Source: DASSFG01 sp035547915 (lineage in GTDB: Bacteria; Planctomycetota; Planctomycetia; Pirellulales; JAICIG01). Taken from it: DNA of 64,000 bases. The stretch covers positions 9,065-73,064 of the forward strand of contig DASZTS010000010.1 of assembly GCA_035547915.1 (NCBI GenBank), given 5' to 3'. A program made the position numbers and the translations under genes. Shown piece by piece: positions 53,465 to 61,609 of the stretch (position 1 is the first letter of the stretch; each line of letters begins with the position of its first letter). The notes under the pieces were generated by a model. The model made no database searches. It was not told the origin of the DNA and saw only the letters and a list, made by a program, of their open reading frames with translations.

Positions 53465-54838
53465 ATGGCCGCGGCATTCTTCGCACCGTTTTCTGGTGAA
53501 CATTTTGATCGGCGCCGGGCGGCCCATCTCTTGCGGCGGGCCGGCTTCGCGCCCAGCCAGTCAGAGCTTGATCAGGCCGTCGAACAGGGCCTGGAAGCGA
53601 CCGTTGAGCAACTCCTGGCCGATGACGGCGAACAGGAAGCCGCCTTTCAACAAACGTTCGACGCCGTCGCGGGGAGCCTCGTCAACGTCGCCGAAGGCTA
53701 CCAGGTGCAAACCTGGTGGCTCCATCGCATGCTCAAGACCTCATCGCCGTTGCGTGAGAAGCTCACGTTGTTCTGGCACGGTCACTTCGCCACCAGCGTG
53801 CACAAGGTGGAAGACGGCGAGCTGATGCTGCGTCAGATCGACACGCTGCGGCGGCTAGCTTGGGGCAACCTGAGCGAGTTGGTGCACTCGATGGCCCGCG
53901 ACCCGGCCATGCTGGTCTGGCTCGACGGTGAATCGAGCACACGCCAGCACCCGAACGAGAACTTCGCCCGCGAACTGATGGAACTGTTCACCTGCGGCAT
54001 CGGCAATTACAGCGAGCACGACGTGCGCGCCGCGGCGCGGGCTTTCACCGGCTGGCATCGCGAGGGGAGCGCTTTCGCGTTCCATGCCGACGACCACGAC
54101 TTCGATCGCAAGGAGTTCCTAGGCAAGACGGGCCGGTTCGACGGTGGCGATGTGATCGATATCCTCATGCAGCAGGCGGCCACCCCGCGGTTCATCGCCG
54201 GCAAGCTGCTACGCTTCTTCGCCGAGCCGCAGCCGAGCGAGGAAACCATCCGCGAGGCCGGCCGGCTGCTCGACCAGACGCAGCTCGACATCAAATGGTT
54301 TCTGCGCGAGCTGTTCCTCTCTTCCTATTTCTACTCCGACGCCTGCTACCGCCGCCGCATCGCCAGCCCGGTGGAGTTTGCCGTCGGTACGATGCGCAGC
54401 CTCGCCGCGCGCCTGCCGGCCGCACAGGTGAACGACCACGTTCAGGCGATGGGGCAGGAACTGCTGGCGCCGCCCAACGTCAAGGGTTGGGATGGCGAAC
54501 AGGCATGGATCAATTCCAGCACATGGCCGGCGCGGTTGTCGTTCGCACAGACCGTTGCCGGCCTGTACAGCGAAGGGGCCTACGGACCGCACCTACCACT
54601 GGAACAACTCGTGCCCCCCGAGCTGAACGAGCCGCGCGCCGTCGTCGATCGGCTGGCCGAGGTCCTCTTTCAAGGTGACCTGGCCGAGCCGCCTCGCCGC
54701 GAAGTGGCCGAGTTTCTCGTCCGAACCGAGGAAGGCCCCAACGCCGACGCCTTCCGCGACGATGAAGGTTTTCGTTCCGACAAGACACGGCAGGCGCTGG
54801 CCGTGATGTTAAGCCTGCCCGAATACCACGCCTGGTAG
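53465..54838 (+). CDS. DUF1800 family protein
   Basis: ATG 53465 gives 457 residues. The family pattern is clear: HLLRRAGFAPSQSELD near the start, WWLHRML, REKLTLFWHGHFATS, and the most conserved block NENFARELMELFTCGIGNYSE, followed by ARAFTGW. The C-terminal part has PPNVKGWDG. DUF1800 proteins are always found beside DUF1501 proteins, as here (39 bp apart). Their function is not established, although secretion and carbohydrate roles have been suggested. No signal peptide is seen. Confidence 0.9.
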   Translation: MAAAFFAPFSGEHFDRRRAAHLLRRAGFAPSQSELDQAVEQGLEATVEQLLADDGEQEAAFQQTFDAVAGSLVNVAEGYQVQTWWLHRMLKTSSPLREKLTLFWHGHFATSVHKVEDGELMLRQIDTLRRLAWGNLSELVHSMARDPAMLVWLDGESSTRQHPNENFARELMELFTCGIGNYSEHDVRAAARAFTGWHREGSAFAFHADDHDFDRKEFLGKTGRFDGGDVIDILMQQAATPRFIAGKLLRFFAEPQPSEETIREAGRLLDQTQLDIKWFLRELFLSSYFYSDACYRRRIASPVEFAVGTMRSLAARLPAAQVNDHVQAMGQELLAPPNVKGWDGEQAWINSSTWPARLSFAQTVAGLYSEGAYGPHLPLEQLVPPELNEPRAVVDRLAEVLFQGDLAEPPRREVAEFLVRTEEGPNADAFRDDEGFRSDKTRQALAVMLSLPEYHAW

Positions 54839-54877
54839 CTTTTTCGTTTCTGGGCCTGCGAATCAGGAAGCCGATCG

Positions 54878-56092
54878 ATGTTCACACGCCGCACGTTCTT
54901 GCAGTCTTCCGCGGGGTTGTCGTTCGTCTCGTTGGCCGGAGGAATGCCCCGGCTGCTCGCGCAGGCGGCCGAAACGTCGGCAGCAGCCGACCACAACGAC
55001 CATGTACTCGTGGTCGTCGAGCTGGCGGGGGGCAACGACGGCCTCAACACGCTCGTGCCGTTCGAGAATCCGCTCTACTATCGGAACCGCGCCACGCTGG
55101 GTATCGCCAAAGACCAGGTGCTCAAAATCTCGGACCAGCTTGGCTTGCACCCGCGCATGGCCGGAATGGCCGAGCTGTATCGCGACGGCAAGCTGGCGAT
55201 CGTGCAGGGTGTTGGGTATCCCGAGCCCGACCGATCGCACTTCCGCTCGATGGAAATCTGGCACACGGCCAGCACCGAGGCGCGGCCGCCGGTCGCCGGC
55301 TGGTTGGGCCGGCTGCTCGATGCGACGGCCGTCGAAAAGGGCGAGCAATTCGCGGGGCTGACGCTCACGGGCTCGCTACCGCAGGCGTTGCGTGCCGCCA
55401 AGATCGTCGTGCCGGTGGTGGCGCAGCTCCAAACGTTGGGCAACGCGGGTGAAGAAGGATCGCCACAAGATGCCCTGTTGCGCAAGCTGTCGACGGCCGC
55501 TGGCGGCGGAGGGCCGGTGGAATTCATGCGCGGACAGGCCGCCACGGTGTACCGGGCCGCGCAGCGTTTGAAGGACGCAGCCTCGCGATATCGTTCGACG
55601 ATCGACTATCCCGATTCGCAGATCGCCACCCAACTGCGCCAGGCGGCCGAGATCATCGCCGCCGACTTGGGAGTGCGCGTGTTGTTCGCGTCGCAAGATG
55701 GCTACGACACGCATGCCGACCAGGCCGACGAGCACGGCGCCTTGCTGGGTGAACTCTCCGAGGCGTTGGCCGCGTTCCAGCACGACCTGGACCAGCAGAA
55801 GATGGCCGAGCGGGTGGTCGTGCTGGTCTTCAGTGAGTTCGGCCGCCGCGTCGACGAGAACGCCAGCCGCGGCACCGACCATGGCGCGGCAAACTGTCTC
55901 TTTGTCGCCGGTGCGCCGGTCAAAGGTGGTCTGTCCGGCCGATACCCCAGCTTGGAACAACTCGGCGACGGCGACCTGATCTACAACACCGACTTCCGCT
56001 CCGTCTACTCCACACTCATCGATCGGTGGCTCGGCTGCCCGGCCAATCGCGTGCTGGCCGGTGAGTATCCGAGCCTGGAGTTGTTGGCCTAG
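54878..56092 (+). CDS. DUF1501 family protein with Tat signal
   Basis: A 404-residue protein beginning with a twin-arginine signal (TRRTFLQSSAG, arginines 4 and 5). This predicts export in folded form. The body has the DUF1501 features: VVVELAGGNDGLNTLVP, DRSHFRSMEIWHTAS, and near the end VFSEFGRRVDENASRGTDHG, related in layout to alkaline-phosphatase-like/sulfatase-like folds. It pairs with the DUF1800 gene. Its last 77 bases overlap the convergent response-regulator gene. Confidence 0.9.
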   Translation: MFTRRTFLQSSAGLSFVSLAGGMPRLLAQAAETSAAADHNDHVLVVVELAGGNDGLNTLVPFENPLYYRNRATLGIAKDQVLKISDQLGLHPRMAGMAELYRDGKLAIVQGVGYPEPDRSHFRSMEIWHTASTEARPPVAGWLGRLLDATAVEKGEQFAGLTLTGSLPQALRAAKIVVPVVAQLQTLGNAGEEGSPQDALLRKLSTAAGGGGPVEFMRGQAATVYRAAQRLKDAASRYRSTIDYPDSQIATQLRQAAEIIAADLGVRVLFASQDGYDTHADQADEHGALLGELSEALAAFQHDLDQQKMAERVVVLVFSEFGRRVDENASRGTDHGAANCLFVAGAPVKGGLSGRYPSLEQLGDGDLIYNTDFRSVYSTLIDRWLGCPANRVLAGEYPSLELLA

Positions 56093-56747
56093 GGCCGTCG
56101 GCCGAGAATTCAGCCCCCAACTCGACGAGCAGGCGATGGGTCACCGCCAGATCGAGCAACTCGGCCAAGGAAGAGACGCCTAGCTTGCGCATGATGACGG
56201 CGCGGCGCATTTCCACGGCCCGTTCCGAGATATATAGTCTGGCCGCCATGACTTTGTTCGATTCGCCGGCCAGGATCAGTTGCAGCGTCTCTCGATCGCG
56301 TTCGTTCAACCGCGCGATCCGCGCGTCGATCGCGTCGAAACTTGCCTGCCGTCGCCGCCAGTCGGCGTCAATGGCCAATCCTCGCTGGATACGATCGAGC
56401 AGCGTCCGACGGTCGAAAGGCTTTTCCAAAAACTCGATGGCCCCTGTCTTCATGGCCGCCACGGCGGTCGTCACGTCGGCATGGGCGGTGATGAAGATCA
56501 CGGGCAGGCGCTTTTCTTCGCGCAAGAGTTGTTCATAAAGTTCCACGCCGCTCTGGCCGGGCAGACGCACATCGAGCACGAGGCATCCCGGTGTCCGGCG
56601 TCGATAGTAACGATGGAAGGCACCGGCGGAGGGAAAGCCGATCGCCGCGAATCCCATCGTTTCGATCAGCATCACGAGCGACTCTCGCATCTGCTGGTCG
56701 TCGTCAACCACAAAGACTGTGGGCTGCTGTTCGCCGGCGAGTGTCAT
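56016..56747 (-). CDS. FixJ/NarL-type response regulator
   Basis: The 243-residue protein has an N-terminal receiver (acidic residues Asp15-17, phosphoacceptor Asp59, Thr87, Lys109) and a LuxR-type helix-turn-helix at about 148-195 (LNERDRETLQLILAGESNKVMA). The last 35 residues are a polar tail that overlaps the DUF1501 gene. It overlaps the kinase gene upstream by 44 bp, so the pair is translated together. Divergent from the nitrite reductase operon, it probably controls that operon in response to nitrate or nitrite. Confidence 0.9.
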   Translation of the reverse strand: MTLAGEQQPTVFVVDDDQQMRESLVMLIETMGFAAIGFPSAGAFHRYYRRRTPGCLVLDVRLPGQSGVELYEQLLREEKRLPVIFITAHADVTTAVAAMKTGAIEFLEKPFDRRTLLDRIQRGLAIDADWRRRQASFDAIDARIARLNERDRETLQLILAGESNKVMAARLYISERAVEMRRAVIMRKLGVSSLAELLDLAVTHRLLVELGAEFSADGPRPTTPGSDTHRPARDWPGSRATDR

Positions 56748-58344
56748 GTGTTGCTACAAATGGCAGATGGAAGCTCACGACGGCCCCTCGGGTCGGACGA
56801 TTCGCGGCCCAGATACGGCCCTGGTGCTGTTCGATGATCGATTGGCTGATGGCCAAGCCCATGCCCAGCCCGTCGGCCTTGGTGGAATAGAAGGCCGCGA
56901 ACGGATCGTCCCCTCCGTCGACGGAAAATCCGGGCCCCGCATCGGCCACGTTTACCTGTACGCCCTCCTCGGTCAGCGACGTGCGAATACCCAACCAGCC
57001 GGGCCCCCCGTTTTCGAGCATCGCTTGAATCGCATTCTGTACCAGATTGACGAGCACTTGCTGGATCCGAATCGGATCGGCCACGACCGTCGTCGGCTCG
57101 CACGTGAGATCGAGGTTCAGTTCCACGCCCGAGCGCCGCAGTTCGGGATCGCACAGCTCGACGACCTCCTTTACCAGATCGTTCAGCTCGACTGGGGACG
57201 ATTGATCGGCGTTGCGTCGCACGAAATTGCGCATTCGCCGCACGATGGCGCCGGCCCGCAAGGCCGACCGCTGCACTTCGCCGATCGCGCGACGGGATGG
57301 GTGATCGTCTGCCAACGCGTTTTCCAACGACAGCTCGCACGCGCCGGCGAAATTGGCGATGGCGCCCAACGGCTGGTTCAACTCGTGTGCCAACCCTGTG
57401 GCAAGTTGCCCGAGCGCGGTGATGCGCGAAGCTTGGGCCAGATCGGCCGAGAGCCGCCGCATGCGAATCTCGACCTGATGTCGATGCCGCATTTCTTGCT
57501 CGAGCGCCCTGTTGGCGATGCTCAGTTCCGACGTGCGTTCGGCCACGCGCTGCTCAAGGTCGTCGCGAGCGATGCGGAGTTGTTCGGCCAAGGCGCGATG
57601 GCGCGCCTCACTGGCCGAGAGCAGTTGTAGCTGGCGCTGGATAAGCGAGGTCGCCGGGCGAACGACAAAGGCATACAAGCTTGCCAACAGCAGCACGGCC
57701 AGGACGACAGCAGCGAGGGCGCAGAGCCGGAGCCAGGCGACTCGCTCTCCGGCCGCCGACTCTAACATGCCCACCACTTGTTCCATGCCTGCCAGGTAGT
57801 CGGGCTCGTGATCGAGGACCGCGCGCACTAGCTCCATGCGACTCGGCGAAGGTTTGCCCACAGATTCTCGATTGGCACGGTCGGTATCTTCTCCCAGCGC
57901 GGCCAATTGGCGGGCCGCCTTGTGCAGCGCCGTGAAGTCGGGCTCCAGTTCCCGCAAAGCCGACCCAATCTGCCCGCTGCCGATCGGCCCAACCGTTTGG
58001 TGAGGATCGCCATCGCGCAAGATACGATGCGCCGTCGACCACTGCTCGAGCGTGCGATCCAAGTCACGACGGCGCGCCTCGGCCGATGTTTCGCCGACGT
58101 TGAATTCCAGAGCCAACGATTGCTTGGCGATCTTCTGGCTCAGCATGCGCTGGCGACCGGCCAGATTGATAATCGGCGCATAGCCGTTCAACCGCAGCAA
58201 GAGCGGCTGGATGACGGCCTGGTCCGCCAGCAGCAACAAGATGACGGCCACGAAAACTACCGCGTAGCGAACGGCTAGCGGATGCACGAGCCGCTCTGCC
58301 ATACCCGGCCGGTGGCCGTCGTCAGGTGCGGAGACGTTGTTCAA
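56704..58344 (-). CDS. Sensor histidine kinase with PilJ/NarX-type nitrate-sensing domain
   Basis: The 546-residue protein has transmembrane helices at about 25-45 and 205-228 enclosing a periplasmic helical domain. That domain starts INLAGRQRMLSQKIAKQSLAL (residues 59-79), the PilJ/type IV pili methyl-accepting N-terminal domain related to the NarX P-box. A coiled coil (245-300) leads to HisKA with the phosphorylated His320 (LAHELNQPLG). The HATPase has an N box (NLVQNAIQAM) and G boxes (DAGPG, GLGMGL). It should sense nitrate or nitrite outside the membrane and phosphorylate the FixJ-type regulator. Confidence 0.88.
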   Translation of the reverse strand: MNNVSAPDDGHRPGMAERLVHPLAVRYAVVFVAVILLLLADQAVIQPLLLRLNGYAPIINLAGRQRMLSQKIAKQSLALEFNVGETSAEARRRDLDRTLEQWSTAHRILRDGDPHQTVGPIGSGQIGSALRELEPDFTALHKAARQLAALGEDTDRANRESVGKPSPSRMELVRAVLDHEPDYLAGMEQVVGMLESAAGERVAWLRLCALAAVVLAVLLLASLYAFVVRPATSLIQRQLQLLSASEARHRALAEQLRIARDDLEQRVAERTSELSIANRALEQEMRHRHQVEIRMRRLSADLAQASRITALGQLATGLAHELNQPLGAIANFAGACELSLENALADDHPSRRAIGEVQRSALRAGAIVRRMRNFVRRNADQSSPVELNDLVKEVVELCDPELRRSGVELNLDLTCEPTTVVADPIRIQQVLVNLVQNAIQAMLENGGPGWLGIRTSLTEEGVQVNVADAGPGFSVDGGDDPFAAFYSTKADGLGMGLAISQSIIEQHQGRIWAANRPTRGAVVSFHLPFVATHDTRRRTAAHSLCG

Positions 58345-58771
58345 AGGAATAGTCCACCTGCCAGGCGGCTTCGAGTGGTGCTCCGAAAGCCATACGACTG
58401 TTCGGGTAAGGTCTCGCTACTCGCCCTGGACTGCGTTGTCGATGCGGAACTTCGACGGTAATGAAAATGGCGTTCCAAAGGCTTCTTCAACGTACGACTC
58501 AACTTGATCTGGCCGTTGGTAAGTTCTTTCCGCACAGTGAGATAGGACCGTACCTGGGATGGTCTTTCGCTGTCAGCGGGCAGTCCTTCGTGCCGCATCC
58601 TTAGGCGAAGGTGCCCACGCGATTGGCAACCGCGCCGGCTTGCGTTCTTCAATCGCTTCGCCTTTCCGAAGAAATACGGCCTCGCGAGCTCTCGGGCACA
58701 GCCGCTGCTTTTCACCGCACGAAAAGTGTTGGCGCACTGTTCCCCGCTCTCAGTCAAGGGTTCTGCTCGTT
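58345..58771. promoter_or_regulatory. Divergent promoter region of the nitrate locus
   Basis: The 427 bp separate the kinase gene (minus) and the nitrite reductase gene (plus) and must hold both promoters. The plus frame is open from 58559, but that part has no family similarity, so I treat it as leader. AAGGG 13 bases before ATG 58772 is a weak ribosome site. I could not identify a convincing regulator site by eye. Confidence 0.5.
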
Positions 58772-61609
58772 ATGTCCAATCCGGCCGAAGTCTGGAAATC
58801 GGAGAAGCATGGTTTCGATGTCTGGCCCGACGTCGAGAAGTATGCCGCGGCTGGCACGGCCATGAAGAACATCGATCAAGCCGACCTGGAGCGCATGAAA
58901 TGGTACGGCTTCTTTTATCGGAAACGCGATGCGCCGGGGCGCTATATGAACCGCATACGTGTGACAGCCGGCGAACTCTCTGCATCGCAGGCCAAGGCCA
59001 TCGCCCACCTAGCTTACGACTTCGGCCACGGCGTCATTGACGTTACGACTCGTGCCAACGTGCAAGTCCAGGGACTCGACATTCAGCATTTGCCCGAGGT
59101 CGGCCAGCGGTTGGCGCGGGTCGGGTTGTCGTCGAAGCAGACAGGGCACGACAACATCCGCAACGTGTTCGCCCATCCCTTCAGTGGCCTGATGGCCGAC
59201 GAATTGATCGACACGCGGCAGCTCTGTCACGACATCACCGCCCTCTTTCTCGACAGCCGAGAATATTCCGACCTGCCAAGGAAGATGAACATCTGCCTCA
59301 ACGGTACGGAGCACCACTCGGCCCATTTCTGGACGCAAGACATCAGTTTTCTGGCCGCCCCCGTGGCCAGCGGCGGGCCGAGATTCCATCTGCTCATCGG
59401 TGGCACGCAGGGCCAGACACCACACCTGGCATGGTGGCTCCCGGTGTGGGTCGAGCCCAACCAAGTCGTCGACGTGACGCGGTCGATCCTCGACCTGTTC
59501 CGAGCAAAAGGATCGCGTGAGAAGCGTGGCGCGGCGAGGTTCTGTTTCCTCGTGGAAGCGATCGGCGTCGCCGGGGTGTTGGACTGGCTGGAAAGTCGAC
59601 TTCCCTTCCGCCTCGAACCCTGCAACGAGCGCCCGGCGCCCGCCCAATCGTACGACGACCTGATCGGCTGGTTCAGCCAGCGTGATCCGGGGTTGTGGAC
59701 GATGGGGCTGAACGTATCGCTGGGGCGGTTGACCTGGCGTCAACTCGAAGGACTGGCCGTGCTCAGCCGCAAATGGGGCGACGGGCAACTGCGGACGACC
59801 CACGAACAGGGCATCGCCGTCATCAACATTCCCTCACGTCACCGGCAGGCGGCGGCGACCGATGCGGCCGCCTTGGGATTGAGCGTCCATGCCGATTTGC
59901 TCGACCGCAACAGCATGGCCTGCACCGGCAGCCAATTCTGCAACATCGCGGTGACCGAAACCAAGGGGCAGATGTTCCAGCTTTTAGAAAAGCTCCGCAA
60001 GAAGCAGATCAAACTCGAGGGCATCCGCATCCACATGAGCGGTTGTCCGTCGAGTTGTGCGCAGCATTTCACGGCCGACATCGGGCTGAAGGGCGTTCGC
60101 GTTCGCCGGCTCCTCGGCACACGCGAAGGTTTCGATGTCTTTCTGGGAGGCGGGGTAGGGGGGCAGATCGAAATGGGCCGACCGTATCGGCTGGGTGTCG
60201 ACGTCGATCAATTGCCCACTCTGATCGAAGAGGTGGTCGGCGAGTATTACCTCCGCCATCGACCCGGACAGTCGTTCAGCGCCTTTTGGCGCGAGCGTTT
60301 GACCGACGATGGAGCCAAGGCAAGAGAAGACGAGTATCGGCCGCCTGTCTGGGTTTGCGAGAACTGCGAGCATCGGCATCTGGCCGTCGATCCGCCCACA
60401 TTTTGCCCAAGCTGCGCCGGGTTGCGCCGCTTTTTCGCCCGATTGGAGGAAGGGCAGGCAGAAGCGGCCGAAGTCGTGTCGCCGCCGACGTCTGAACGAG
60501 CCGACGGCTATCTATTCGCCGCCGACGAGTCGGCCCTCCAAAGCGATGCAGGGCTTGCCGTCTCGGTAGGAGGTCAAGATCTGGCCCTCTTTCGAGTTGA
60601 CGGTCAGGTACGGGCCGTCTCGGCGCTCTGTCCGCACGAAGGCGCACCGCTCGCTCAGGGAACAATCGAGAACGGAATCATTACCTGTCCCTGGCACGGT
60701 TGGACCTTTGACGCTTGCACGGGGTGTGCTCTCGAACCGGCCGGCCAGCAGCTCAATCGCTATGAGGCGCTCGTCGAAGATGGCAAAGTCTTCGTGAAAC
60801 TCGGCGGCACCGGCGCGAGCCTGTGTCCCGAAAAGCCGGTTGTCACGGTGAAGCCAAGGTCGGTACCGAATCGGTCGGCGGTTGCCACGCTGACCGTCCG
60901 AGAAATCATCGATGAGACGCCCGATGTGCGGACGTTCCGATTTGACAACTCGCAAGGCCAAATTCCCCTCGATCGGCCCGGACAATTCGTGAACGTGTGC
61001 GTCGCGATCGAGGGCCGCGATATTTGGCGGAGCTTTACCGTCAGTTCGTCGCCCACGCGGCCCGAAATGTTGGATCTGACCATCAAGTTGAATCGCGACG
61101 GCCAGGTGTCGCGGCACTTGTTCGAAACGATTCGCCCCGGCAGCGCCGTCAAACTCCGCGGGCCGCAAGGTGGGTTCTACTTCGATCCTGAGCAACACAC
61201 CGAGCCCTTGGTGCTGATCTCGGCCGGCAGTGGCATCACGCCCATGATCAGCATCGCCCGCTTTCTGAAGGATACGGGTGATCGGCGGTCGTGCGCCTTC
61301 GTTTATGGGGCGCGAACGGCGGACGACATCATCGCGCAGCGCGAGTGTGCGCAGTGGGCGAGCGAAATGACGCACTTCCGTTATTACGTCACGCTGTCGC
61401 AGCCGGGTGTCGACTGGCAAGGAGCGTGCGGCCGGATCGACGCCGAACGAATCAGACAATGGGTCGACGACCTGGCTCGCTGCCGTTGTTTCGTATGCGG
61501 CCCCGATCAACTGATGGACCACATCCGCGTCGGCTTGTTGGATGCCGGAGTCGTCGCCGAACGCATCCATACGGAAGCCTTTCAGACGCAGAAACTGGCG
61601 AGGGTTTGA
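58772..61609 (+). CDS. nirA: Four-module nitrite reductase: siroheme reductase, zinc ribbon, Rieske, FAD/NAD(P) reductase
   Basis: From ATG 58772 the product is 945 residues. Residues 1-520 form a ferredoxin-nitrite/sulfite reductase with the 4Fe-4S-siroheme cysteines C384, C390, C425 and C429. A rubredoxin-like zinc ribbon follows (CENC at 529-532, CPSC at 545-548). A Rieske 2Fe-2S domain has C620-x-H622 and C639-x2-H642. The C-terminal FNR-type module has RSFTVSS, GSGITPM and VCGPDQLM. It should reduce nitrite to ammonium with electrons from NAD(P)H through FAD and the Rieske cluster, with no separate ferredoxin. Domain order differs from NirB/NasD. It is the first gene of the operon; the next start abuts its stop. 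Confidence 0.88.
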   Translation: MSNPAEVWKSEKHGFDVWPDVEKYAAAGTAMKNIDQADLERMKWYGFFYRKRDAPGRYMNRIRVTAGELSASQAKAIAHLAYDFGHGVIDVTTRANVQVQGLDIQHLPEVGQRLARVGLSSKQTGHDNIRNVFAHPFSGLMADELIDTRQLCHDITALFLDSREYSDLPRKMNICLNGTEHHSAHFWTQDISFLAAPVASGGPRFHLLIGGTQGQTPHLAWWLPVWVEPNQVVDVTRSILDLFRAKGSREKRGAARFCFLVEAIGVAGVLDWLESRLPFRLEPCNERPAPAQSYDDLIGWFSQRDPGLWTMGLNVSLGRLTWRQLEGLAVLSRKWGDGQLRTTHEQGIAVINIPSRHRQAAATDAAALGLSVHADLLDRNSMACTGSQFCNIAVTETKGQMFQLLEKLRKKQIKLEGIRIHMSGCPSSCAQHFTADIGLKGVRVRRLLGTREGFDVFLGGGVGGQIEMGRPYRLGVDVDQLPTLIEEVVGEYYLRHRPGQSFSAFWRERLTDDGAKAREDEYRPPVWVCENCEHRHLAVDPPTFCPSCAGLRRFFARLEEGQAEAAEVVSPPTSERADGYLFAADESALQSDAGLAVSVGGQDLALFRVDGQVRAVSALCPHEGAPLAQGTIENGIITCPWHGWTFDACTGCALEPAGQQLNRYEALVEDGKVFVKLGGTGASLCPEKPVVTVKPRSVPNRSAVATLTVREIIDETPDVRTFRFDNSQGQIPLDRPGQFVNVCVAIEGRDIWRSFTVSSSPTRPEMLDLTIKLNRDGQVSRHLFETIRPGSAVKLRGPQGGFYFDPEQHTEPLVLISAGSGITPMISIARFLKDTGDRRSCAFVYGARTADDIIAQRECAQWASEMTHFRYYVTLSQPGVDWQGACGRIDAERIRQWVDDLARCRCFVCGPDQLMDHIRVGLLDAGVVAERIHTEAFQTQKLARV

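Noticed and set aside
60512..61570. A 352-codon minus-strand frame under the nitrite reductase Rieske/FNR modules
   Set aside because: The plus-strand modules keep every expected ligand and motif; the minus frame is antisense noise.
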